Below are positions 37,393 to 45,739 of a stretch of DNA of 64,000 nt, piece by piece. This stretch comes from Dactylosporangium fulvum. GTDB lineage: Bacteria; Actinomycetota; Actinomycetes; Mycobacteriales; Micromonosporaceae. Both the position numbers and the translations under genes were made by a program. The DNA lies in assembly GCF_025137375.1 (NCBI RefSeq), contig NZ_CP073720.1, positions 8,146,501-8,210,500 on the forward strand, given 5' to 3'. Below the pieces are notes generated by a model. It was not told the DNA's origin and made no database searches. It saw only the letters and a list, made by a program, of their open reading frames with translations. How positions within the stretch are numbered: the first letter of the stretch is position 1; each line of letters opens with the position of its first letter.

Positions 37393-38694
37393 TCAGCCGA
37401 TCCGGGTCCGGCGGCCGAGGATGCCCTGCGGCCGGAAGAGCAGAATCAGGATCAGCGCCGCCAGCGCGCTCACGTTCTTCAACTCCGACGGAATCCAGTA
37501 GGTCGAGAACTGGATGAACAGGCCGATCACCAGGCTGCCCAGCAGGGCGCCCCACGCGGTGCCGAAGCCGCCGAGCGTCACCGCGGCGAAGATGAGCAGG
37601 AGGATCTGGAAGCCCATCTGGAAGCTGACGTTCTGGTAGACGCCGAGCAGGACACCGCTGAGTGCGGCCAGGCCGCCGCCGAGCGTCCAGACCAGCCGGA
37701 TGATGCGGTCGACGTTGATGCCGGAGGCAGCGGCGAGGGCCGGGTTGTCGGCGACCGCGCGGGTCGCCTTGCCCAGCCGGGTCATCAGCAGCGCCATCGA
37801 CACCGCCACCAGCACCGCGATCGCGATCGCGTCGGCGACGAGGTTCTTCGGCGCGATGAGGAAGGGCCCGTACTTCTCGCCGGGCTGGGAGTTGTACTCG
37901 GAGAAGGCGCGCGAGTCGCCGCCGAAGAAGTACAGGTACAGGTACCGCACGGCGAGCGACAGGCCGATCGAGATGATCATCATTGTGACCAGGTTGGTGC
38001 GGCGCTTTCGCAACCAGCCCCAGAACGCTCTGTCCTGCACGTAGCCCATGCCGGCGCCGATGGCGACCGCGATGACGCCCGAGAGCACCAGCGGCAGGCC
38101 GATGGTCACGTTGAACAGGAACGCCATCAGCGCGCCGAAGGTGACCAGTTCACCGTGCGCGAAGTTGGTCAGGCCGGTCGTACCGAAGATCAGCGAGATG
38201 CCCAGCGCGGCCAGCGCGATGATGAGCGAGAAATGGATGCCCGAGTAGAACAGGTTGGCGATCCGGTCCCATTCCGACGGCGCGGACGGCGCCGCCGGCT
38301 GGTTCTGGTTGCCCGTGGCCGTCCCGCCCGATCCCCCGCCGAGCGGGAACAGCACGTTTCGAGCCTGACCGTCGGCCACCGACGGCGTGAGGCTCGGCCG
38401 GCCGTTCGTCACCGTGACGCCGGACGGCAGCGTTGACTGGTCGAGGTCGACCTTGTAGCTCCCGGGGCCAGGCACCGGGACGCTCCATTTGCCCTGCTCG
38501 TCGGATGTGGCTTCGCCGACGGGCGCGCCGTCCTGGGTGAACGCTTTGATCTTGACGCCGGCGACCGGAGCGCCGTTGTTGGTCAACGTTCCCTGCAGTG
38601 CTTCGCCTTCGGCCCAGGCGCTTGTGGCGCCGACGCCGAAGGAGAGCATCACGCAGGCCAGGAAGGCCGTGAGCATGATCACGGCTCTACGCAA
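37393..38694 (-). CDS. livH: ABC transporter permease LivH with an N-terminal extracytoplasmic domain
   Basis: A 433-aa protein, much longer than the ~300-aa LivH. It begins with a signal peptide (~1-30), then an Ig/carboxypeptidase-regulatory-like domain of ~70 residues (LQGTLTNNGAPVAGVKIKAF...GKWSVPVPGPGSYKVDL), a Gly/Asn/Pro linker and finally the normal permease with ALGISLIFGTTGLTNFAHGE and the coupling loop ATRAVADNPALAAASGI. TTG 38694 is chosen as start because GAGGAG is 5 nt upstream. The extra domain may contact the binding protein or cell wall; that is inference. Confidence 0.88.
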   Translation of the reverse strand: MRRAVIMLTAFLACVMLSFGVGATSAWAEGEALQGTLTNNGAPVAGVKIKAFTQDGAPVGEATSDEQGKWSVPVPGPGSYKVDLDQSTLPSGVTVTNGRPSLTPSVADGQARNVLFPLGGGSGGTATGNQNQPAAPSAPSEWDRIANLFYSGIHFSLIIALAALGISLIFGTTGLTNFAHGELVTFGALMAFLFNVTIGLPLVLSGVIAVAIGAGMGYVQDRAFWGWLRKRRTNLVTMMIISIGLSLAVRYLYLYFFGGDSRAFSEYNSQPGEKYGPFLIAPKNLVADAIAIAVLVAVSMALLMTRLGKATRAVADNPALAAASGINVDRIIRLVWTLGGGLAALSGVLLGVYQNVSFQMGFQILLLIFAAVTLGGFGTAWGALLGSLVIGLFIQFSTYWIPSELKNVSALAALILILLFRPQGILGRRTRIG

Positions 38695-38730
38695 TGGTGC
38701 TCCTCGAATCAACGGGTATTGGCGGGGGCC

Positions 38731-38759
38731 GTCCCGACCCTCGGGACTGGCGGATCATA
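38731..38759 (-). promoter_or_regulatory. livHMGF promoter -10 and leader hairpin
   Basis: TATGAT (38759-38754, minus strand) is a good -10; no clear -35. Just downstream a 7-bp stem GTCCCGA-CCC-TCGGGAC (38731-38747) lies in the 5' leader, ~40 nt before the TTG start. The upstream gene encodes an ANTAR regulator, whose class acts on leader hairpins, so a link is possible but untested. Confidence 0.4.
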
Positions 38760-38850
38760 GCCCGCGCCGTAAGGCAATTGCGGACCGTTACCAAGCCGTT
38801 ATTCGATGTTGGAGGATGCCTGCCGAAACGCGTCGTGCGCTGGTAAAAGG

Positions 38851-39462
38851 TCAGGACTCCTGGGTTACGGAGCTGTTACCGCCGGCGGTTTCCGCGATGA
38901 TCCGGTCGGCCACTTCCCGCATCGTCATGCGGTGATCCATAGCGGTCCGTTGGATCCATTTGAACGCCTGCGGTTCGTTCATGCCATAGGTCGCCATGAG
39001 CTGGCCCTTTGCCCGCTCGACGACCTTGCGGGTCTCCAGCCGGTCGGTGAGCGTGGCGACCTCGGCCTCGAGTATCGACAGCTCGGCGAACCGCGACACG
39101 GCGATCTCGACCGCCGGCACCAGGTCGCTCTTCTGGAACGGCTTGACCAGATAGGCCATCGCGCCTGCGGCACGCGCCCGCTCGACGAGGTCACGCTGGC
39201 TGAAGGCGGTGAGGATGACAACCGGCGCGATCCGGCCGCCGGCGATCTTCTCGGCCGCGGCCAGTCCGTCCATGATCGGCATCTTGATGTCCAGGATGAC
39301 CAGATCGGGCTTGAGCTCCTCGGCGAGGCGCACGGCAGTCTCGCCGTCGCCGGCCTCGCCGACGACGTCGTAGCCCTCCTCGATGAGCATCTCCCGGAGA
39401 TCAAGGCGGATGAGGGCCTCGTCTTCCGCGATGAGCACCCGACGGCTCTGTGCCTCGGCCAC
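38851..39462 (-). CDS. pdtaR: ANTAR-domain response regulator (PdtaR-like)
   Basis: A 203-aa regulator with a receiver domain (acidic EDE at 13-15, phosphoacceptor Asp58 in VILDIKMP, Lys in LVKPFQK), a coiled coil (LEAEVATLTDRLETRKVVERAK) and a C-terminal ANTAR RNA-binding domain (QAFKWIQRTAMDHRMTMREVADRII). ANTAR proteins bind paired hairpins and block transcription termination or translation. In mycobacteria the orthologue works with the kinase PdtaS; no kinase is adjacent here. The same gene-to-polA order occurs in mycobacteria and Streptomyces. Confidence 0.92.
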   Translation of the reverse strand: MAEAQSRRVLIAEDEALIRLDLREMLIEEGYDVVGEAGDGETAVRLAEELKPDLVILDIKMPIMDGLAAAEKIAGGRIAPVVILTAFSQRDLVERARAAGAMAYLVKPFQKSDLVPAVEIAVSRFAELSILEAEVATLTDRLETRKVVERAKGQLMATYGMNEPQAFKWIQRTAMDHRMTMREVADRIIAETAGGNSSVTQES

Positions 39463-39546
39463 TAGCCACTCCCGATCAGATCCGACACGACACGACGGCG
39501 ATTACCGTCGCGATCAGAGTAGTGGGTACCCTGGTGCGGCGTACTC

Positions 39547-39620
39547 GTCCCGGTATCCCAATCGGCAGAGGAACGGAGCTCAAACCTCCGACAGTGTGGG
39601 TTCGAATCCCACCCGGGGCA
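39547..39620 (+). tRNA. tRNA with anticodon CAA (Leu) and a short variable arm
   Basis: A 74-nt cloverleaf: acceptor GTCCCGG/CCGGGGC (one G-T pair) with discriminator A39620; D arm 39556-39572 with only three good pairs; anticodon stem CGGAG/CTCCG around CTCAAAC (anticodon CAA at 39581-39583); variable region of five bases; T arm GTGGG-TTCGAAT-CCCAC. CAA reads UUG leucine, but bacterial tRNA-Leu normally has a long class II variable arm. No CCA is encoded. It lies in the conserved spot next to pdtaR. Confidence 0.8.
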
Positions 39621-39799
39621 CGCACAACAACCTGCTCGGCGCCACCATCGGCGGGCAATCCGGACAGACCGGGCGGGCTCGATCCCGCCGGCCGGTGTCG
39701 TGGAGACGTCAGTCACGCGGCCGTCCCTGCGGAAAACTTGCGACCGCACGGCGAATGCGGCGCTACTCCAAGCGTACGAAGCCTCCGGCGGAACGAGCC

Positions 39800-40612
39800 T
39801 CAGTCGAGAACGACCGGAACCGCGCCCTCCGTGAGGAGGTCGAGGCCGGCACCGCTGACAACCTGCGCAGGCTGCCTGTCACAGCCGGCGATGGCGGCCA
39901 GCCGTGCCACCGGGAGCCGCCCGGCCCGCAGCGCGGCGGCGAACACCACGTTGCCGAATCGGCGGCCGCGCAGCAGTTCCGGGCGCACCACCAGGCAGAC
40001 GTCGTCGAAGGCCGTCCGCAACGTCGCGGCCTGACTCCGGGAGAACGCGAGCGGCGCCAGGTCGGCGACGTTGACCGCGTAGATGCCCTCGGGCCGCAGG
40101 ACCCGCGCCACCGACGCCGCAAACGTCACGTCGCTGACGCTCTCCGGCATCTGCGCCGCCACGTACACGTCGCCGATGACCAGGTCGAAGTCCTCCGCCC
40201 GCCATCCCGCGACGGCGGATCGGGCGTCGTCGAAGACGATCTCCAGGTCGAAGCCGAGCGGCAGGATCCGCTGCACGAAATCGGCCAGCCGCCGGTCCCG
40301 CTCCACCACCACCTGGGCGGAGCCGGGCCGGGTCGCCTCGATGTACCGCGGCATCGTGAACGCGCCGCCGCCGAGGTGCAACACCCGGATGGGCCGCCCG
40401 GCCGGCGCCACGGTGTCCACGATCGAGCCGATCCGCCGGGTGTACTCGAAGCTGAGGTACGTCGGGTCGCGGACGTCGACGTACGACTGCTGGACCTCCT
40501 CGACCAGGAGCGTCCAGCCGCCCTTCCGCCGTGGGTCACGCAGGAGCCGCGCGGCGCCGAGGTCGACGTCCTCCGCGATCCCGTTGACGATGTCCCGCCA
40601 ACCGCCGGCCAC
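39800..40612 (-). CDS. Spermidine synthase-like / fused SAM-domain protein
   Basis: A 270-aa Rossmann-fold protein resembling the PABP-synthase (spermidine synthase) family: SYVDVRDPTYLSFEYTRRI, motif I VLHLGGGAFTMPRYI, VVVERDRRLADF and VIGDVYVAAQMPES. In actinobacteria such proteins often lack polyamine-synthase activity. GTG 40612 directly follows the TAA of the upstream lipoprotein gene, so the two are probably co-transcribed. Substrate unknown. Confidence 0.8.
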   Translation of the reverse strand: MAGGWRDIVNGIAEDVDLGAARLLRDPRRKGGWTLLVEEVQQSYVDVRDPTYLSFEYTRRIGSIVDTVAPAGRPIRVLHLGGGAFTMPRYIEATRPGSAQVVVERDRRLADFVQRILPLGFDLEIVFDDARSAVAGWRAEDFDLVIGDVYVAAQMPESVSDVTFAASVARVLRPEGIYAVNVADLAPLAFSRSQAATLRTAFDDVCLVVRPELLRGRRFGNVVFAAALRAGRLPVARLAAIAGCDRQPAQVVSGAGLDLLTEGAVPVVLD

Positions 40613-41167
40613 TTACGCGGGTGCTTCTTTCACGAGCTCCACCGGCACGCCGTCGGCATACCGGGCCTTGAAGAGCGGGGCGGCCCGGTCGACGTCCGCC
40701 GTGCCGACGACAACCACGCCGCGCACGAAGTCGGAGCTCACGCTGTTGACCTCGACGCCCTGCGACGACCAGTAGGCGTGGTCGTCGCTGACCTGGTCGT
40801 ACCGCTTGGCGAGCTCGCCGGCGGAGAACCTGGCGTCGTGCAGCAGCACGCACGCGTCGCGGAACGTCGCGAGGACCCACGCGTCGAACTCGGCGGACGG
40901 CTTGCGGTAGACGTCGACACCCTCGTCGCCGACGCGGGCACCGGCGAAGACGGCGGCGAAGTCGGCCTCGCCCTTCTGCCCGATCTGGCCGGCCACGTCC
41001 ACCGGGTCGACCGAGTCGGGCGACGGCGTGGCGGCGCAACCGGCGGTGCGGGTCGACGAGGAGCCGGTCGGGGAGGTGCCCGCACCGGAGGAGCCGGACG
41101 AGCAGGCCGTCAGTGCCGGCAGCGCCGTCACGGCAGCGAGCAGCCCCAGCACGAGTACACGTCGCAT
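40613..41167 (-). CDS. Lipoprotein of unknown function
   Basis: A 184-aa lipoprotein: signal peptide with lipobox LTAC (Cys at ~22), Ser/Gly/Thr linker, then a ~140-residue domain with two cysteines (AGCAATP and DACVLLHDARF). Not recognised. It lies directly upstream of the spermidine-synthase-like gene with no gap. Confidence 0.7.
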   Translation of the reverse strand: MRRVLVLGLLAAVTALPALTACSSGSSGAGTSPTGSSSTRTAGCAATPSPDSVDPVDVAGQIGQKGEADFAAVFAGARVGDEGVDVYRKPSAEFDAWVLATFRDACVLLHDARFSAGELAKRYDQVSDDHAYWSSQGVEVNSVSSDFVRGVVVVGTADVDRAAPLFKARYADGVPVELVKEAPA

Positions 41168-41238
41168 CGCGCCACAACCTACCCGAGGAAGCCCGGCAGC
41201 GGTGAAACCCTCATGACGCCGCTCCGCAGGACGAAAAC

Positions 41239-42516
41239 ATGGACATGGAGGCCGGTACCACCGTCATACGCAGCGTCGACGACGTGCTCGACGCCCGCGC
41301 GGTCACCACGGTCTTCCAGCCCATCGTCCGGCTCGACTCGTGGCGGCGCAAACGCCATGAGGTCGTCGGCTACGAGGCCCTCACCCGTGGCCCGGCCGGC
41401 ACGCCGTGGGAGTCGCCGCTGGAACTGTTCGACGCCGCCGCGGGGCGGGGCCGCCTCGCCGAGCTCGACTGGATCTGCCGCGCGACCGCGTACCGCGCGG
41501 CGATGGACGCCGGCCTCCCGTACGGCCTGACGCTCTTCGTCAACGCGGAGCCGCGGGCGCTCGACGTGCCGTGCCCGCCCGACCTGGCGCCGACCATCCT
41601 CGACGCGCAGCTGCGCCTGCGGGTCGTCACCGAGATGACGGAGCGGGCCGTCGGCCACGACCTGTCGGCGCTGCTGACCGCCGCCGAGGCGTGCCGCGCC
41701 GCCGGGTGGGGCGTCGCCCTCGACGACGTCGGCGCCGAGCCCGCGTCGCCGGCGGTCATGCCGTTCGTCCACCCCGACGTGGTGAAGGTCGACCGGCACC
41801 TGACCCAGCGGCCGGACGGCGATTCCGCGGCCCGGGTCGTCAACGCGATCGTCGCTTACGCCGAACGGTCGGGCGCCGCCGTGCTGGCCGAGGGCATCGA
41901 GACCGAGGAGCACCTCGCCGCGGCGCTCGGCATGGGCGCCACCCTCGGCCAGGGCTGGCTGTTCGGCCGGCCCGGCCCGCTGCCGCCGGACGTGGCGGAC
42001 CGGTGGTCCACGCTGAGCGTCCCGTTCGTGGTGCCGCCGGCGACCAGCGGCGGGCGCACCCCGTACGAGATCGTCGCCGCCCGCAGGCCGACGGCCGAGG
42101 CGACAAAACGCATGCTGCTGCCCCTCAGCCGCTACCTGGAGGCCAAGGCCCTGGACCCGGCGGAGCCGCCGATGCTGCTGGCGAGCTTCCAGGAGGGACG
42201 GTTCCTCACCCCGGCGACCGCCCGCCGCTACGCCGCGGCCGCCGGGACCGCCGCCCTCGTCGCCGCGCTCGCCACCGAACTGCCCGCCGAGCCGGCACCG
42301 GGCGTGCGCGGCACCGCGCTCGGCGGCGACGACCCGCTGCGCGGCGAGTGGAACGTCGTGGTCGTCGGGCCGCACTTCGCCGGCGCGCTCGTCGCCCGCG
42401 ACCTCGCCGACACCGGCGACGACGCCGACCGGCGCTTCACCTACGCGCTGACCTACGACCGGGACCTCGTGCTCGACGCGGCCCGTGCGCTCCTGCACTG
42501 GATCGTGCCAACATAG
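41239..42516 (+). CDS. EAL-domain protein with C-terminal sensory (DICT-like) domain
   Basis: A 425-aa cytoplasmic protein. The EAL domain (residues ~8-250) keeps the residues needed for c-di-GMP hydrolysis: Glu46 in YEALTRG, Asn in FVNAEP, EMTE, DDVG, VKVD, AEGIET and QGWLFGRP. The C-terminal ~150 residues (RMLLPLSRYLEAKAL ... WNVVVVGPHFAGALVARD) resemble the DICT sensory domain found with EAL, GGDEF and two-component proteins. No GGDEF is attached. It could be a c-di-GMP phosphodiesterase controlled by a small signal; activity is inferred from conserved residues. Confidence 0.82.
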   Translation: MDMEAGTTVIRSVDDVLDARAVTTVFQPIVRLDSWRRKRHEVVGYEALTRGPAGTPWESPLELFDAAAGRGRLAELDWICRATAYRAAMDAGLPYGLTLFVNAEPRALDVPCPPDLAPTILDAQLRLRVVTEMTERAVGHDLSALLTAAEACRAAGWGVALDDVGAEPASPAVMPFVHPDVVKVDRHLTQRPDGDSAARVVNAIVAYAERSGAAVLAEGIETEEHLAAALGMGATLGQGWLFGRPGPLPPDVADRWSTLSVPFVVPPATSGGRTPYEIVAARRPTAEATKRMLLPLSRYLEAKALDPAEPPMLLASFQEGRFLTPATARRYAAAAGTAALVAALATELPAEPAPGVRGTALGGDDPLRGEWNVVVVGPHFAGALVARDLADTGDDADRRFTYALTYDRDLVLDAARALLHWIVPT

Positions 42517-42522
42517 GCGGTC

Positions 42523-43407
42523 ATGAAGCGGGTGTTGCTCCTCGCACTGGTGGTCCTGGTGGCGCTCGGCGGCGCCGCGCTCGCCGGCAACGCACCCCGG
42601 CCGCAGGCGCCGCCGGAGCAGCCCGTGGTGATGCGCGTCGAGCTCACCCAGGGCCGGGTCGACGAGGTCCGGCACACCGTGCAGATCTCGATGAACAACG
42701 ACGGCCCGGCGAAGATCACCGTCGTGCAGGTCGAGCTGCAGGCCCCGTCCTTCAAGGGCGTGGGTCCGGTGCAGGTCGACGCCCCGCTGCCGGTCGGCGG
42801 GCTGCGGGTCGACGTGCCGGTCTCCTACGGCACCGGCATCTGCAGCGGCGACGAGCTCAAGCCGCGCAGCGCCGCGTCGCACGTCGCGTTCAAGGTGCGC
42901 ACGGAGGACGGCGCGGTCCACGACATCCGCCTGCCGCTGCCCGACCCCGACCCGATGCTCGACAAGCTCCTCACGATCGACTGCCGGCAGGCGTTCCTCG
43001 ACCGGCAGGCCACGTTCACGTTCGGCCCCTGGACCCCGCTGCCCAGCGGCTGGGTCAACGGCACGGTCGTCGTCCGGCGGGTCGGGTTCCCGGGCACGAT
43101 CACACTCCAGGAGTTCACCGGCAGCATCCTGCTGGAGGTCCTGCCGATCCCGCTGCGGGAGAAGACCCCGAAGCCGTACGGCGTGCTCCGCCCCGGCGAG
43201 GACGAGCTGCGCATCCCGATCGTCGTCGACGGCGAGCGGTGCACCCCGCACGCCCTCGCCGAGATCAAGAAGCCGTACGTCTTCCCCGCCTTCGTCAGCC
43301 TCGACGGCGGCGAGCCGCTGTACACCGAGCTGAAGATCACCGATACCGAGGTGGCCGCGTTCAAGCCGGTCATCGACGCGTGCGCGGCCGGCCACACCCA
43401 GATGTGA
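42523..43407 (+). CDS. Secreted or membrane-anchored protein of unknown function
   Basis: A 294-aa protein with an N-terminal hydrophobic signal/anchor (VLLLALVVLVALGGAALAG), then two beta-rich repeats of the same sandwich type (VVMRVELTQGRVDEVRHTVQISM; TITLQEFTGSILLEVLPI), each with a late cysteine pair (GICSGDE, TIDCRQ; GERCTPH, DACAAG). It starts 6 bp after the EAL gene, so the two form one unit. Not recognised. Confidence 0.65.
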   Translation: MKRVLLLALVVLVALGGAALAGNAPRPQAPPEQPVVMRVELTQGRVDEVRHTVQISMNNDGPAKITVVQVELQAPSFKGVGPVQVDAPLPVGGLRVDVPVSYGTGICSGDELKPRSAASHVAFKVRTEDGAVHDIRLPLPDPDPMLDKLLTIDCRQAFLDRQATFTFGPWTPLPSGWVNGTVVVRRVGFPGTITLQEFTGSILLEVLPIPLREKTPKPYGVLRPGEDELRIPIVVDGERCTPHALAEIKKPYVFPAFVSLDGGEPLYTELKITDTEVAAFKPVIDACAAGHTQM

Positions 43408-43461
43408 GCAGCGAGTTTTAAGCCAGACTTAGGTCGGTTGCGATGGGATACGGCGGGTGCC

Positions 43462-45669
43462 ATGCTCGCAGCCGTGTCCGAGGTCGGTCGCCGCTTCCGC
43501 GCCGTACTTCCCGCGGTCGGCCTGCTGACGCTCGCCACCGCGGGCGTGCTGGGCATCTCCACGCTGCTCGGTTTCGCGCCGGCGCCGCCCGTCTGGCGGA
43601 TCGTGCTGACCCTGGTGGCCGCGGCGCTGCTCGGCGTCGCCGCCACCGACCAGGTCCGCGCCGCCCTCACCGACTGGCGGGGCGCGACCGCGGCCGAGTC
43701 CGGCGCGCACCGCCGTCCCCGCCGCGGTGCGCCGCCCGCGCAGCGCCGCCCGGACCTGGAGCGCACCGGGGAGCACGCCGACACGGGTGTCTTCACCGGC
43801 CGCACCCGCCGGGTGCCGACCACGGACGACCTGTGGGGCGGCGAGGGCGCGGTGGCGACGGCTCCCCCGCGCGTCGAGGATCCGCCGACGGCCGGGCCGC
43901 CGCCGCGTCCCAGGCCGCCGCGCCCGTCGTGGGTCCGGCTCGCGGTCACCGTCCTGTCCGCGGTGGCGCTGGCGGTCCTGCTGTGGGTGCCGCAGGTGCC
44001 GGTCAGCGGCGTCGTGCGTGCCGTCGCGCAGTTCTTCTCCGGCTACGGCGCCTATGCCCTGCCCGTCCTGCCGCTGCTGCTGGCCTGGCCGCTGCCGCGC
44101 CTGCACCGCGAGCCGTGGCCGTGGCAGCTGCCGCTCGTGCCGCTGGTGGACCGCCGGCTGTGGACCGGCGAGGAGCTGCGCACGCTGGCCGTCGCCACGC
44201 TGATATTCGTGCGCGAGCGGGTCCTGACCCGGTCGACCGGCATCGTGCTGGCCGCACTGGGCCTGCTGCACCTGGTGCGCGGCAACCCGGATCTGCTCGA
44301 CGGCGGCACCTCACGCGCCGGCGGCATCGTCGGCTTCCTGCTGGCCGAGCCGCTGCGCCTGGTCCTCGCCTCCGGCGGCGCGATCGCCCTGCTCGGCGGC
44401 GTGCTGGCCGGGGCCGCCGCGGTGGTCGCCGCGTCGGTGGGGCGGGCCTGGGGCACGGTCACCGGCTACGCGGTCCTCGCCGTGGCGCTCGCCGTGCCGC
44501 TCGGCGCGGTGGGCGCGGGCCACTGGCTGGGCTTCGAGTACTACCTGCGCACCGAGAACGGCCGGGTCGTCGTGGTCGCCGGCCTGTCGCCGGACCACCG
44601 GCAGGCGGTCCACGACACGTCGCTCACCGTCGACGGCCTGTCCCCCTCGCTGGTCGCGCTGTTCGACAAAGGGCTGCCGGTCGCGGACAACGCCGACGGC
44701 GACCGGATCGCCAAGGCCCTGGCCCGGCCCGCGGAGTCGGCGGCGGCGAGCTTCGTCGGCGACCAGTTCGAGCTCAGGGCCGGCGAGTGCTTCGACTGGA
44801 TCGGCGGGTCGTCGCAGCTGCGGTACGTGGCGCCGTGCAACGGTGCGCACGTCGGTGAGGTCACGTTCGTCGGGCACCTGCCCTTCACCGTCGACCCCGG
44901 CAAGGCGGCGGTCGAGATCGCCTCGCGGGCCGTGTGCGAACAGTCCTACGGCGACTATCTGGGCGTACCGTTCGGGCAGTCATTCCTGCCGCTGGAGCAG
45001 CCGCTGCTGCCCGCCGGCCTGGACGGCGACGGCTGGCAGCCCAGGCCGGTGATCGCGTGCTGGCTGGGCTCGGTCGGCCCGTGGCCGCTGAAGGGCACGA
45101 AGACCGTGGCCGCGCTGCAGCAGAAGGTCTCGTGGGGTGCCGCCGGCGGCTGCAAGATCGAGGTGCCGGACGCGCTGCGGGTGACCGCCGAGCAGCCCAA
45201 TGCGCGGTGCGTCGCGCCCGGCCCGGAGCAGAAGCTCAGCGTGCCGGGCGGCGGCTTCGCGATGGACCTGGAGTTCGCCGCGATCGGCAAGGCGGCGGGC
45301 GGGGCGAAGATCGGCGCCGGCTGCTTCGACGGGGCGAACCTGGCCAACGGGTACAGCTTCGAGGTGGCCGCCGACGGCATCATCGAGATCTACAAGCACG
45401 TCGGCGACCAGCACGTCAAACTCGGCGCGTCGGCGAAGCCGAAGAACGCCGGCCCGCCCACGACCGCGTCGACCCCGCTGCAGGTGACCTGCAAGCCGAC
45501 GGTCGACGGCGGCGTGGAGCTGACGGCGTTCTCGACGGGCAGCCGCAAGGCCACGGCGGTGGACAAGAACGCCCCGATCACGGCGTTGAGCCCCCGCCTG
45601 GTCCTGTCGAACGCCGCCACGGCCGGCGTGGTGATGACCACGATGATCTTCAGCGCCACCCGCGTGTAG
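43462..45669 (+). CDS. Large multi-pass membrane protein with septum-formation-like domain
   Basis: A 735-aa protein: two N-terminal helices, a basic Pro-rich cytoplasmic loop (~75-155), five to six more helices up to ~360, then a large extracytoplasmic region. The part around FELRAGECFDWIGGSSQLRY and CNGAHVGEVTFV with spaced cysteines matches the actinobacterial 'septum formation' domain; a further ~150-residue beta-rich domain follows. Such proteins are linked to the envelope and cell division by name only. ATG 43462 or GTG 43474 are possible starts. Confidence 0.65.
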   Translation: MLAAVSEVGRRFRAVLPAVGLLTLATAGVLGISTLLGFAPAPPVWRIVLTLVAAALLGVAATDQVRAALTDWRGATAAESGAHRRPRRGAPPAQRRPDLERTGEHADTGVFTGRTRRVPTTDDLWGGEGAVATAPPRVEDPPTAGPPPRPRPPRPSWVRLAVTVLSAVALAVLLWVPQVPVSGVVRAVAQFFSGYGAYALPVLPLLLAWPLPRLHREPWPWQLPLVPLVDRRLWTGEELRTLAVATLIFVRERVLTRSTGIVLAALGLLHLVRGNPDLLDGGTSRAGGIVGFLLAEPLRLVLASGGAIALLGGVLAGAAAVVAASVGRAWGTVTGYAVLAVALAVPLGAVGAGHWLGFEYYLRTENGRVVVVAGLSPDHRQAVHDTSLTVDGLSPSLVALFDKGLPVADNADGDRIAKALARPAESAAASFVGDQFELRAGECFDWIGGSSQLRYVAPCNGAHVGEVTFVGHLPFTVDPGKAAVEIASRAVCEQSYGDYLGVPFGQSFLPLEQPLLPAGLDGDGWQPRPVIACWLGSVGPWPLKGTKTVAALQQKVSWGAAGGCKIEVPDALRVTAEQPNARCVAPGPEQKLSVPGGGFAMDLEFAAIGKAAGGAKIGAGCFDGANLANGYSFEVAADGIIEIYKHVGDQHVKLGASAKPKNAGPPTTASTPLQVTCKPTVDGGVELTAFSTGSRKATAVDKNAPITALSPRLVLSNAATAGVVMTTMIFSATRV

Positions 45670-45710
45670 GACACCCATCGATCACGCGCGAGTCGGTGAT
45701 CACCGGTAAG

Positions 45711-45733
45711 TGAGCGAGCGTTCGTTCTACAAT
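45711..45733 (+). promoter_or_regulatory. TetR promoter with pseudo-palindromic operator
   Basis: TACAAT (45728-45733) is a near-consensus -10 followed 6 nt later by the GTG start, so the mRNA is probably leaderless. Just upstream GAGCGAGCGTTCGTTC is a pseudo-palindrome (12 of 16 positions symmetric), of the kind bound by TetR dimers; autoregulation is likely. Confidence 0.55.
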
Positions 45734-45739
45734 GGGAGG

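Noticed and set aside
41179..43395. A 738-codon minus-strand frame opposite the EAL and secreted-protein genes
   Set aside because: Both plus-strand genes have recognisable domains or signals; the minus frame is repetitive Arg/Gly/Asp sequence.
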